Below are positions 1 to 7,526 of a stretch of 64,000 nucleotides of DNA, piece by piece. Position numbers and translations under genes: made by a program. The notes beneath the pieces were generated by a model. The model searched no databases, was not told the DNA's origin, and saw only the letters and a list, made by a program, of their open reading frames with translations. Location of the stretch: the NCBI RefSeq assembly GCF_035989245.1, contig NZ_JAYMFF010000006.1, forward strand, positions 33,121-97,120, read 5' to 3'. Numbering within the stretch: position 1 is the first letter of the stretch; each line of letters begins with the position of its first letter. This DNA is from Adlercreutzia wanghongyangiae (GTDB lineage Bacteria; Actinomycetota; Coriobacteriia; Coriobacteriales; Eggerthellaceae).

Positions 1-93
1 CACGAGGTACAGGCACACCGCGCCCGCGATCAGCAGCGCCGATACCACGACGATGACGATATACCTTCCGCGGCCCACGGCTCTCCTCTTCAC
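1..93 (-). CDS. N-terminus of a membrane-anchored or exported protein (partial)
   Basis: Only the first ~31 codons are inside the window; the gene runs off the left edge. Reading from a GTG at 93 gives a short basic stretch (VKRRAVGRGR) followed by a strongly hydrophobic segment rich in V, I, A and L, as in a signal anchor or one transmembrane helix. A second GTG at 78, five codons later, also has a purine-rich AGGAGA just upstream, so the start is not settled. Two 9 bp palindromes lie directly upstream, suggesting a regulated gene. The function cannot be told from this piece. Confidence 0.5.
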   Translation of the reverse strand, partial: MKRRAVGRGRYIVIVVVSALLIAGAVCLYLV

Positions 94-95
94 CA

Positions 96-126
96 GTGTT
101 ACACCTTATCAACGACAGTGTAACAC
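96..126. promoter_or_regulatory. Paired 9 bp palindromes, probable repressor operator
   Basis: GTGTTACAC at 96-104 and GTGTAACAC at 118-126 are each palindromic around one central base and are inverted copies of each other. They sit 22 bp apart, about two helical turns, so two dimers could bind the same face. They lie directly upstream of the partial gene that starts at 93 or 78. The regulator is not identified. Confidence 0.5.
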
Positions 127-177
127 CGAACCGCGGACGAAAGCCGAACTTGTTATCTGCTGATGGGAAGCGGAAAA

Positions 178-232
178 CGATCGCACCTGCCCGCAGGCTC
201 GCCCAAGGCGCCCCCGCGGGCAGGTGCGATCG
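178..232 (-). terminator. Long hairpin after panE
   Basis: Arms 178-194 and 216-232 match over 17 bp and are followed on the minus strand by TTTT. It starts 9 bp after the panE stop and should end the pan operon transcript. Its core GCACCTGCC is also found in the large structured repeats at 43421 and 62042. Confidence 0.75.
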
Positions 233-240
233 ATCGGCAG

Positions 241-1182
241 CTAGTAGGCGGCCTCGATGGCCTTGATGGCGGCATAGAAGCGCTCGTTTGCCGGCGTGGG
301 CACCCCGTGCTCGCGACCGAGGCGGTTGATGGTGCCGCTGAACAACTCCACTTCGGTAGGCCGGCGCGCCAGCACATCCTGGCGCAGCGAGGGCAGCCCC
401 TCCGGGTTCAGATGGTCGATAATATCGAGCCAGTAGGCCACGTCGTCGTCGGTGAGCCCCACGCCCACGGCCCGGGCCACCGCGGCCACCTCGCTCATAG
501 CCGCTATCATGGCCTCGCGCGCCTCGCCCGGGGCGTGAATGCCGCTAAAACAGCAGTCGTACACGGCGCAAGCCTGGTTCACGCCCACATTGCAGATGAG
601 CTTGCCCCACAGCTGGTGCTGGATGTCATCGGGCACGATGAAGGGCTGGTCGATAGCGGTCAGCCACGCCGTCACCCGTGCGAGGTTCTCCTGCTGCGCC
701 GCATCCGAAACGTCGTGCACGCCCAGGGCCATCACGCCCACGCAGCCGGCCGTCACCGTGGCGCCCACCTTCCGCGAGTCCATCTGCTGGGCCACGCACA
801 GAAGCACGCGATCCCACCCGAAGCGCTGGCTCAGCACCTCTTCGCTCGTCACGCCGTTGAGCACCGAGATAACGGCGGTGTCGGGGCCCACGAGCGGGGC
901 GGACTGCTCCATGGCCTCGGCCAGGGCGCCGTACTTCACCGCGAAGAGCACCACGTCGAAGGGCTTCTCGGCCGCCCGGGCCGCCGCCTCGTCGTAGGTG
1001 AGATAGGTGGCCTGAATGACCTCCCCGTTGAACACCGTGGGCTCGGCACGGTAGGTAGCCGTGCGCGCCTCGTCGGCCACGACGAACACACCCTCGGCGC
1101 CCATGGCGCGCCCAAAGCAGCCCGCGTACATGGCCCCCAGCGACCCGAACCCCACAATGGCAACTGTTTCAATGGGCTTCAT
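241..1182 (-). CDS. panE: 2-dehydropantoate 2-reductase (ketopantoate reductase)
   Basis: Reduces 2-dehydropantoate to pantoate with NADPH, the second step of pantothenate synthesis, in the cytosol. The 313-residue product has the usual family length. A Rossmann nucleotide-binding motif GFGSLG is at residues 11-16, the cofactor-side LNG at 108-110, and the C-terminal helical domain begins with WGKLICN, whose Lys194 and Asn198 match the catalytic lysine and substrate asparagine of the family. It is the last gene of panB-panC-panD-panE, 9 bp after panD, so one operon makes the whole route to pantothenate. Homologues acting on other 2-oxo acids exist, but the context makes PanE the clear call. 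Confidence 0.93.
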   Translation of the reverse strand: MKPIETVAIVGFGSLGAMYAGCFGRAMGAEGVFVVADEARTATYRAEPTVFNGEVIQATYLTYDEAAARAAEKPFDVVLFAVKYGALAEAMEQSAPLVGPDTAVISVLNGVTSEEVLSQRFGWDRVLLCVAQQMDSRKVGATVTAGCVGVMALGVHDVSDAAQQENLARVTAWLTAIDQPFIVPDDIQHQLWGKLICNVGVNQACAVYDCCFSGIHAPGEAREAMIAAMSEVAAVARAVGVGLTDDDVAYWLDIIDHLNPEGLPSLRQDVLARRPTEVELFSGTINRLGREHGVPTPANERFYAAIKAIEAAY

Positions 1183-1191
1183 AAGAGCCTC

Positions 1192-1587
1192 CTACATATC
1201 TTCCAAACGCCCGTGCTTCTCGTAGCGCGTGACGCGAGTGATATGGTTGTCGTCATCCACGAACACCACGCGCGGCGCGTTCTCGGGCGCGGCGAACTCT
1301 TCGGGCGTCATGCTGGCATAGGCCATGATGATCACCTTGTGACCCGGCTCCACGCAGTGGGCGGCGGCACCGTTCACGCAGATCATGCCGCTGCCCGGCT
1401 CGCCGGCGATCACATAGGTCTCGAAGCGGTTGCCGTTGTCGATGTCCACCACCTGCACCCGCTCGTATTCCAGAATGCCGGCGGCCTCGGCCAGCGCAGT
1501 GTCGATGGTGATGGAGCCCACGTAGTCGAGCTCGGCCTGCACCACGCGGGCACGGTGGATCTTCCCTTTCAGCACGTTCAGCAGCAC
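1192..1587 (-). CDS. panD: Aspartate 1-decarboxylase (pyruvoyl enzyme)
   Basis: Makes beta-alanine from aspartate for pantothenate. The 131-residue proenzyme has the self-cleavage site Gly24-Ser25 within DYVGS; Ser25 becomes the pyruvoyl group after cleavage. Lys9, Tyr22 and the NGNRFETYVI segment with the substrate arginine are all present. It starts 3 bp after panC, which indicates translational coupling. No PanM/PanZ-type maturation factor is seen nearby, in line with the self-processing type found in Gram-positive bacteria. Confidence 0.95.
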   Translation of the reverse strand: MLLNVLKGKIHRARVVQAELDYVGSITIDTALAEAAGILEYERVQVVDIDNGNRFETYVIAGEPGSGMICVNGAAAHCVEPGHKVIIMAYASMTPEEFAAPENAPRVVFVDDDNHITRVTRYEKHGRLEDM

Positions 1588-1590
1588 GGC

Positions 1591-2442
1591 CTACTCCCCT
1601 TCCTCGTACAGGAAATTGTCGATGAGGCGCGTCGTGCCGATATAGACTGCCAGGGCCGCAAGCGCGCTCTCGCCGATGCGGTCGGTCGGCTGCATGGTGG
1701 CGCCGTCCACCACCTCCACGTAGTCGATGCGCGCGGCCGGCTCGGCTTCGATGATGCCGGTCATGAGCGCCTTCACGACCGCTGCATCGCGCTCGCCGCC
1801 GCGCACGGCCTCTTCGCCAGCGCGAATCGCCCGCGACAGTACCAGGGCCGCCTGGCGCTCCTCAGGGCTCAGGTAGACGTTGCGCGAGCTTTTCGCCAGG
1901 CCGTCGTCCTCACGCACGATGGGACAGCCGACCACCTTCACGTTCATGTTCAGGTCGGCCACCATGCGCTTGATGATAGCCAGCTGCTGGGCATCCTTCT
2001 GGCCGAAGAACGCGCGGTCGGGCTGCACGATGTTGAACAGCTTCGTCACCACGGTGCACACGCCGCGGAAGTGCCCCGGACGCGATGCCCCGCAGAGCGC
2101 GTCGGTGAGCGTCTCCATTACCACGTAAGTGTTGTAGGCCGGCCCGTACATCTCCTCCACCGAGGGATGGAACACCGCGTCCACCCCGTGGCGCTCGCAG
2201 ATGGCCGCATCGCGCTCGATATCGCGCGGGTAGGCGTCGTAGTCCTCGTCGGGACCGAACTGGATGGGGTTCACGAACACCGACGCCACCACCTTGTCGC
2301 AGGCGGCGCGGGCGGCGTCCATCAGGCTCTCGTGGCCCTCGTGCAGCGACCCCATGGTAGGCACGAGCCCCACCGTGAGCCCCTCGGATTTCCACGCGGC
2401 CACCTGGGCCTTCATGGCCTCAACCGTTTCGATGATCTGCAT
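1591..2442 (-). CDS. panC: Pantothenate synthetase (pantoate--beta-alanine ligase)
   Basis: Joins pantoate and beta-alanine at the cost of ATP to AMP. The 283 residues match the family. The N-terminal PTMGSLHEGHESL carries the HxGH nucleotide motif (His34, His37); FVNPIQF and FGQKDAQQLAII are typical pantoate/ATP-site segments, and KSSRNVYLS is the KMSKS-like loop. It lies 12 bp after panB and 3 bp before panD. Confidence 0.96.
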   Translation of the reverse strand: MQIIETVEAMKAQVAAWKSEGLTVGLVPTMGSLHEGHESLMDAARAACDKVVASVFVNPIQFGPDEDYDAYPRDIERDAAICERHGVDAVFHPSVEEMYGPAYNTYVVMETLTDALCGASRPGHFRGVCTVVTKLFNIVQPDRAFFGQKDAQQLAIIKRMVADLNMNVKVVGCPIVREDDGLAKSSRNVYLSPEERQAALVLSRAIRAGEEAVRGGERDAAVVKALMTGIIEAEPAARIDYVEVVDGATMQPTDRIGESALAALAVYIGTTRLIDNFLYEEGE

Positions 2443-2454
2443 GGCGCGCCTCCC

Positions 2455-3279
2455 CTACAGGTTCTCAAGCACGCCCTCGGGCGCGGCGTAGGTGTGCTCA
2501 GGCGCGGGGAAGGAACCGTCCTTCACGGCGGTATCGTAGGCGCGATAGGCCTCGCGCATCACGTCGCCCACCTCGGCGAAACGGCGCACGAACTTCGGCG
2601 TGAAGTCGTGGAACATGCCGAGCATGTCCTGGTTCACGAGCACCTGGCCGTCGCAGCCGGCACCGGCCCCGATGCCGATGGTGGGGATGGTCAGCTCGGA
2701 CGACACGCGCTCGGCCAGCTCGGCGGGAATGGCCTCGAGCACCACGGCGAAAGCGCCGGCCTCTTCCACCGCATGGGCGTCTTCCAGAAGCTTGCGGGCC
2801 GAATCGGCGGTCTTGCCCTGCACCTTGAACCCGCCCAGGGCGTTGATGCCCTGAGGCGTGAGGCCGATGTGGGCGCACACGGGAATCTGGCAGTCGACGA
2901 TGGCGCGAATGCAGTCGGCCACTTCCACGCCGCCTTCCAGCTTCACGGCGTTGGCGCGGGCCTCTTTCATCAGGCGGCCGGCGTTCACCACGGCATCGTA
3001 GACGCTCGTCTGGTAGGACATGAAGGGCATGTCCACGACGACGAGCGCGTTCTTCGTGCCGCGCGCCACCGCCGCGCCATGATGGATCATGTCCTCCATG
3101 GTAACCGACACGGTGTCGCCCAGGCCCAGCATCACGTTGCCGAGCGAATCGCCGACGAGGATGGAGTCGATGCCCGCCTCGTCCACCAACCGCGCGGTGG
3201 TGTAGTCGTAGGCCGTGATCATCGAGATCTTCTCGCCCTTTTGCTTCATGGACAGGAATGTGGAAACCGTAACGCTCAT
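2455..3279 (-). CDS. panB: 3-methyl-2-oxobutanoate hydroxymethyltransferase
   Basis: Transfers a hydroxymethyl group from methylene-tetrahydrofolate to 2-oxoisovalerate, the first committed step to pantothenate. The 274-residue product begins MSVTVSTFLSMKQKGEKI and contains the metal and substrate segments MITAYDY, ILVGDSLGNVMLG, VKLEGG, HIGLTPQ and IGIGAG of the barrel family. The ATG at 3279 is chosen because AAAGGAGG lies 6 nt upstream. The frame stays open further upstream, but that extension would cross the operon's own -10 box at 3350 and cannot be translated from it. Confidence 0.95.
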   Translation of the reverse strand: MSVTVSTFLSMKQKGEKISMITAYDYTTARLVDEAGIDSILVGDSLGNVMLGLGDTVSVTMEDMIHHGAAVARGTKNALVVVDMPFMSYQTSVYDAVVNAGRLMKEARANAVKLEGGVEVADCIRAIVDCQIPVCAHIGLTPQGINALGGFKVQGKTADSARKLLEDAHAVEEAGAFAVVLEAIPAELAERVSSELTIPTIGIGAGAGCDGQVLVNQDMLGMFHDFTPKFVRRFAEVGDVMREAYRAYDTAVKDGSFPAPEHTYAAPEGVLENL

Positions 3280-3349
3280 GAGCGCCTCCTTTGCGATCCT
3301 GCCGCCCGAGGCCTTGTCCCCGGTGCAGCGGTATCCTTCTCTGGCGCGT

Positions 3350-3377
3350 ATTATAGCCGCCGCATCCACGGGCGCAA
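3350..3377 (-). promoter_or_regulatory. Promoter of the panBCDE operon
   Basis: On the minus strand a perfect TATAAT (3350-3355) follows TTGCGC (3372-3377) with a 16 bp spacer. Transcription from about 3343 gives a ~64 nt leader before panB. The rest of 3280-3450 shows no other clear feature. Confidence 0.7.
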
Positions 3378-3450
3378 GGGCAAAAACCCGAGGGGTTCGA
3401 TCAGAATTGCCGATACGGACGCAACCGCGACCTATGGAACCAGAAGGGCG

Positions 3451-4269
3451 CTAGGAAGCCAGTTTTTTCAGGGCTGCCACCTCGGCCTCGGTCAGCAGGC
3501 GCGCATCTCCGCGGGGCAAATCGCCTACTTCCAGTGGACCGAAGGCCTCGCGGTGCAGGGCGATCACCGGATGCCCCACCGCCTCCAGCATACGGCGCAC
3601 CTGGCGCTTGCGGCCCTCGCACAGGCGCACTTCCACATAGCTGCCCGACGCTTCCAACGCGCCCCGCGAACGCTTGCCGCCATGGCGCTGAAGGCGCCCG
3701 CTCGCCCCCTCGCCCGATCCGATGAGGCACCGCGCGCGCCGGGCCTCCTCGCCCGCGAGCACCCGCGCGCCGGCCGGCAGCGTCGGCCCGTCGTCCAGCA
3801 CGATGCCCTCGCGCAGACGACGCAGGTCGTATTCGTTCAAGCGCCCCTCCACGAGGGCCAGGTACGTCTTCTCCACATGGCGGCGCGGGTGCAGAAGCCC
3901 ATAGCCCAGCTCGCCGTCGGTGGTGAACAGCAGAAGGCCCGTGGTGTCGGAATCCAGCCGGCCCACAGGGAAGAGCGCCGGGTACGCGGCCAGCTCGGAG
4001 GCCATGAGGGCGGCAGCCGTGGGACGCCCCTGAGGGTCGCTCATGGTGGTCACGTAGCCGGCGGGCTTGTGCAGCATGAAGGTGGCGCCCTCCTCGGGCA
4101 GCGCTACGGGCGCGCCGTCCACGGCCACTACGTCTGTATCAGGGTCCACCTTCGCGCCCATCTCGGTCACGACGGCCCCGTTCACGGCCACGCGTCCCGC
4201 GGCGATGAGCTCCTCCGAGTGCCGCCGCGAGGCCACCCCGGCCCGCGCCAGGAACTTCTGCAGGCGCAT
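3451..4269 (-). CDS. rluB: RsuA/RluB-family rRNA pseudouridine synthase
   Basis: Converts a uridine of rRNA to pseudouridine; RluB acts on 23S rRNA, though RsuA-type 16S specificity cannot be excluded. The 272-residue product starts with an S4 RNA-binding domain (MRLQKFLARAGVASRR, then GRVAVNG) and continues with the catalytic domain, where PVGRLDSDTTGLLL holds the nucleophilic Asp. GRKRQVRRML near the C-terminus is also typical. The ATG at 4269 comes one base after the scpB stop, so translation is probably coupled. The scpA-scpB-rluB order is common in Gram-positive bacteria and supports RluB. Confidence 0.88.
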   Translation of the reverse strand: MRLQKFLARAGVASRRHSEELIAAGRVAVNGAVVTEMGAKVDPDTDVVAVDGAPVALPEEGATFMLHKPAGYVTTMSDPQGRPTAAALMASELAAYPALFPVGRLDSDTTGLLLFTTDGELGYGLLHPRRHVEKTYLALVEGRLNEYDLRRLREGIVLDDGPTLPAGARVLAGEEARRARCLIGSGEGASGRLQRHGGKRSRGALEASGSYVEVRLCEGRKRQVRRMLEAVGHPVIALHREAFGPLEVGDLPRGDARLLTEAEVAALKKLAS

Positions 4270-4270
4270 G

Positions 4271-5185
4271 CTACTCATCGTCGGTTTCGAAGGTGAGGGA
4301 GTTGAAGTCGATCTTGTCCACCACGCCGAGCGTAGAGGCGATGGCCTCGGCGAACATGGCCTCGGCCTTGGCATCGCGCCCTGCAGCGGCCTCGCGAGGC
4401 GCATCGGCGGCCGCAACGGCTCCGTCAACCTCCCCCGCCGCCTCGGCCTGCTCGGCCAGGGCCGCGGTCAGCGTTTCGGCGGCTGCGTCCAACCCCGCGT
4501 ACATCTCCTCGTCGAACAGCATCGCCTCGCCGTCGGCGGCCGCCTCGTCCTCGCCCAGCAGCGCCCGGGCCATGCCGCGGGCCTGCTCGTCGCTCACGGC
4601 CACATCCTCGCGCGTGGCGCTCAGCCGCTCGGTGATCAGCCGGCGCGTCTCGTCATCGGGGGCGAAGTCGGCCAGGTCGGGCAGATCGGCCGGGCTGCGC
4701 AGGCCGAACTTCTCAAGGAAGGCGCGCGTGGTGCCGTACAGGGTGGGATTACCCGGCGTGTCGGCCGCGCCTACCTCGCGCACCAGACCCTTCTCCACCA
4801 GCGAGCTTAAGGGGCTGTCGGAATTCACACCGCGCACCGAGGCCACGCCGGCGCGGGTGACGGGCTGCGTGTAGGCCACGATGGCCAGCGTCTCCATAGC
4901 CGCCGCCGACAGCTTGCGCGTGTCCCACGACAGCACGTACTTCTCGATCAGCTCGTGGTAGGCCGGATGCGTGAACAGGCGCCAACCACCGGCCACCTCG
5001 CGCAGTTGGATGCCCGCGCCGTCGCGCTCCAGCTTGTCGCGCAGCCCGACAAGGGCCGCCTCAACCTGAGCCGGCTCGCATTCCAGCATCTCGGCCAACG
5101 CGATGGTGCCCACCGGCTCGTCGGTCACGAACAGCATGGCCTCAACCGCTCCCGGAAGCTGGCTTTCCTGCAATCCCTCGAACAT
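4271..5185 (-). CDS. scpB: Segregation and condensation protein B
   Basis: Part of the SMC-ScpA-ScpB condensin that organises the chromosome. The first ~185 residues form the two winged-helix domains of ScpB; LSAAAMETLAIVAYTQPVTRAGVASVRGVNSD is spread across the conserved core and GNPTLYGTTRAFLEKFGL marks the second domain. The last ~110 residues are Ala/Glu/Asp-rich and low-complexity, so the 304-residue protein is longer than usual. It follows scpA by 46 bp and precedes rluB by 1 bp. Confidence 0.93.
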   Translation of the reverse strand: MFEGLQESQLPGAVEAMLFVTDEPVGTIALAEMLECEPAQVEAALVGLRDKLERDGAGIQLREVAGGWRLFTHPAYHELIEKYVLSWDTRKLSAAAMETLAIVAYTQPVTRAGVASVRGVNSDSPLSSLVEKGLVREVGAADTPGNPTLYGTTRAFLEKFGLRSPADLPDLADFAPDDETRRLITERLSATREDVAVSDEQARGMARALLGEDEAAADGEAMLFDEEMYAGLDAAAETLTAALAEQAEAAGEVDGAVAAADAPREAAAGRDAKAEAMFAEAIASTLGVVDKIDFNSLTFETDDE

Positions 5186-5231
5186 CTCTTCCCTATCTCT
5201 TATCTCGCCCCGCGCGGCAGCCGCGTGGCCG

Positions 5232-6023
5232 CTATTGCTCGCCCACCGAGGTGAGCGCGTCGTCGCCTTCCAAATTCAGCTCGCCGGAGCCCTCGATGTA
5301 GTCGATGGCAATATCGCCGAAGGCCTCGTCCTGCACCAGGCGCACCATCACGCGCTTGTACAGCTCCAAAATGGCCAGGAACGTGACCACCACCACTTCC
5401 TTAGGCGTGTCGCTGCCCACCAGATCGGAGAACCGCAAGTGCTTGCGATTGCGGATGCGCTGGTGGATGGCGCGCACATGCACTTCCACGGGAATGGGCT
5501 TCGCGGCGATGTGCTCGCTTTCCAGCAGGAACACCTCGCGCCGTGCCAAGGCCTGGGCCGCCCGATAGGCCAGCACGTCCACCGTCACGCCCGCCAGGAA
5601 GTCGGGCATCAGCCCCAGGAAATCGGCATCGGGGCCGAAGGGGCGGGGGTGCTGCCGGCCCTCGGCGACAAACCGGCTGTGCAGCGCCGCGGCGGCGTTC
5701 TTGAACTTCTTGTAGTCCATCAGGCGCTCGACCAGGATGTCGCGGGCCTCCGACGGCGCGAGCTCCGCGAACTCGTCGTCCAGCTCGTCGCGCTCGCGCG
5801 GGATGAGGCTTTGGGCCTTGATCTCCAGCAGCGTGGACGCCACCAGCAGAAAGTCGCTCGCCACATCCAAGTCGAGGTTGTCCATGCGCGACACCTCTTC
5901 CAGGTACTGATCGGCAATCTCGGTGATGGAGATGGCGCCGATATCCACCTTCTGGCGGCTGACCAGGTACAGCAGAAGATCGAAGGGGCCCTCGAAGCTG
6001 TCGATGCGAACCTTGTAGGACAT
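5232..6023 (-). CDS. scpA: Segregation and condensation protein A
   Basis: Kleisin subunit that bridges the SMC heads. The 263-residue protein begins with the typical N-terminal domain (YKVRIDSFEGPFDLLLYLVSR spread over residues 3-23; the DLLLYL core binds the SMC neck), followed by DIGAISITEIADQYLEEV and DFLLVASTLLEIKAQSLIPR. The C-terminal FLAILELYKRVMVRLVQDEAFGDI region is the winged helix that meets the SMC cap. No strong ribosome site precedes the ATG at 6023. The upstream neighbour is the site-2 protease, whose stop is 12 bp away, so co-transcription is likely. Confidence 0.94.
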   Translation of the reverse strand: MSYKVRIDSFEGPFDLLLYLVSRQKVDIGAISITEIADQYLEEVSRMDNLDLDVASDFLLVASTLLEIKAQSLIPRERDELDDEFAELAPSEARDILVERLMDYKKFKNAAAALHSRFVAEGRQHPRPFGPDADFLGLMPDFLAGVTVDVLAYRAAQALARREVFLLESEHIAAKPIPVEVHVRAIHQRIRNRKHLRFSDLVGSDTPKEVVVVTFLAILELYKRVMVRLVQDEAFGDIAIDYIEGSGELNLEGDDALTSVGEQ

Positions 6024-6035
6024 AACGCGCCCAGC

Positions 6036-6713
6036 CTAGTAGATGGGGAACGGGAACATCAGGTTGGCCAAGTTCCCCGCCGTCAGCCCCAGGTACCACG
6101 AGAACGGGTTGAAGTGGAACAGATAGGGGAACAGCACGATAACGATCATGAACACGGGGAAGGCGTACTGCTGGATGCGATAGTACTTCGGCAGGTACTT
6201 CGCCGGCAGCAAAATGGCGAAGATGGACGAGCCGTCCAGCGGCGGGATGGGCAGCAGGTTGAAGAACATCAGGAACAGATTCACCAGGGCGAACGTGGGC
6301 AAAAACATCAAGTAGAAGTAGGCGAACAGCTCGTTGTCGATAAGACCGCCCAGCGCCGGCGCGTACAGCGCCCATGCCACCACCGCGGCCACCGCGGCCA
6401 TGGCCAGATTGGCCGCCGGACCCGCCAGGCCCACGATGACGTCGTCGCGGCGCGGGTTCTTGAAGTAGCGCGGGTTGTAGGGCACGGGCTTCGCGTAGCC
6501 GAACACGGGCATGCCCATGAACATGAGCATGGCCGGCAAGAGCACCGTGCCGAAGGGATCGATGTGCTTCAGCGGGTTCAACGACAGGCGCCCGCGGCTT
6601 TTCGCCGTGGGGTCGCCCAGCTTGTAGGCCGCGAAGCCGTGGGCCACCTCGTGCAGTACGAGGGCCGGAATGAAGCTGAGCACCGAGCAGATAATGTAAG
6701 GAATGCTAACCAT
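6036..6713 (-). CDS. Site-2 protease family (M50) membrane metalloprotease
   Basis: A 225-residue intramembrane zinc protease of the short M50 type without a PDZ domain. HEVAHGFAAYKLGD near the N-terminus supplies the HExxH metal motif, and NLLPIPPLDGS toward the C-terminus is the second zinc site (the LDG aspartate). Four to six hydrophobic helices are visible. Family members cut regulated substrates such as anti-sigma factors inside the membrane; the substrate here is unknown. The start is the ATG at 6713. A TACACT -10-like box ends only 9 nt before it, so the transcript may have almost no leader. Confidence 0.88.
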   Translation of the reverse strand: MVSIPYIICSVLSFIPALVLHEVAHGFAAYKLGDPTAKSRGRLSLNPLKHIDPFGTVLLPAMLMFMGMPVFGYAKPVPYNPRYFKNPRRDDVIVGLAGPAANLAMAAVAAVVAWALYAPALGGLIDNELFAYFYLMFLPTFALVNLFLMFFNLLPIPPLDGSSIFAILLPAKYLPKYYRIQQYAFPVFMIVIVLFPYLFHFNPFSWYLGLTAGNLANLMFPFPIY

Positions 6714-6816
6714 AATTTCAGTAGTGTATCCCAAGCCGCGCCCGCTGAATGCGCCGCAGGCCCAAACCCACAGAAACCGCCGACGAGGGGCGAACGGCGC
6801 GCCCCGCTTCCCCGGC

Positions 6817-7278
6817 CTACACCAGCCCGGGGAAGCCCTGCTGGCGCAGGGCCTCGTAGGCGGCGAGGGCCACGGTGTTGGACACGTTGAGGGAATCCAG
6901 CCCCGCACGCATGGGAACGCGCACGCACGCGTCGGCGAAGCGCTCGATGATGGCCGGGTCGAGCCCGCGGCTCTCGCGGCCGAACAGCAGGAAGGCATCG
7001 GGGCCGTAGGCCACATCCGCATAGCTGTGCGCGGCAGCCCCGGTGAACAAGTGCAGCTCGTCTTCCCCGTGGGCCTCCAGAAATGCCTCCACGCAGGGCC
7101 AGCGCACGATGTCCACATCGTTCCAATAGTTGCACCCGGCCCTCTTCAGGTTCTTCTCCGTGGGCCTGAAACCCATGGGCTCCACCAGGTGCAGACGGCT
7201 ACCCGTGCACGCGCACGTCCGCGCGACATTCCCCGCGTTCTGGGGAATCTCAGGTTCAACAAGAACGATGTTCAGCAT
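6817..7278 (-). CDS. trmL: tRNA (cytidine(34)-2'-O)-methyltransferase
   Basis: SPOUT-class enzyme that 2'-O-methylates the wobble base of tRNA-Leu. The 153-residue length fits TrmL. MLNIVLVEPEIPQNAGNVAR opens the protein (NxGNxxR motif), LLFGRESRGL is the conserved SAM-side loop and GLDSLNVSNTVALAAYEALRQ is the knotted C-terminal motif. The ATG at 7278 has AAGGG 6 nt upstream. The frame continues upstream through the structured repeat at 7300-7510, which is not protein-like. Confidence 0.92.
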   Translation of the reverse strand: MLNIVLVEPEIPQNAGNVARTCACTGSRLHLVEPMGFRPTEKNLKRAGCNYWNDVDIVRWPCVEAFLEAHGEDELHLFTGAAAHSYADVAYGPDAFLLFGRESRGLDPAIIERFADACVRVPMRAGLDSLNVSNTVALAAYEALRQQGFPGLV

Positions 7279-7309
7279 TACAACCCTTTCGTAGTTGGTA
7301 GAGCAGGTT

Positions 7310-7510
7310 CGAGATACGGGGTGCCCTGACCGAGCGAGCTCCGCAGCGAGCGGCAAAGCAGGGTTCGGCCATCGGGTGTTCTGACCGAGCGAGTTCCGCA
7401 GCGACTGCGACAGTCCAGTGGACTGTCGCACAAAGCGAGGACTGTCTGAGCGAATCAGAATATCCGGTGGCCGAACCCGGAGGGCGACGAGGCATACCCT
7501 GTAGCCCGAC
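7310..7510. repeat. Large nested inverted repeat between the first ABC-F gene and trmL
   Basis: The 248 bp gap 7279-7526 holds a nested hairpin. Outer arms 7361-7375 and 7464-7478 pair in 14 of 15 positions (GGGTTCGGCCA core), TTCTGA (7379) pairs with TCAGAA (7455), and a perfect 25 bp dyad sits at 7406-7430 around CCAGTGG. A direct repeat CTGACCGAGCGAG[CT]TCCGC occurs at 7326 and 7381. It follows the stop of the minus-strand ABC-F gene and resembles the element at 43421, whose centre also reads CCAGTGG. Confidence 0.7.
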
Positions 7511-7526
7511 TCCGAGGAGCCACCAG

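Noticed and set aside
2455..3369. panB starting 30 codons earlier, at 3369
   Set aside because: That start lies upstream of the operon's own -10 box and lacks the AAAGGAGG site present at 3279.
163..4296. A 1377-codon open frame on the plus strand over panE to rluB
   Set aside because: It is antisense to five well-identified genes. GC-rich codons leave the opposite strand free of stops; the product is His/Gly/Arg-rich and matches nothing.
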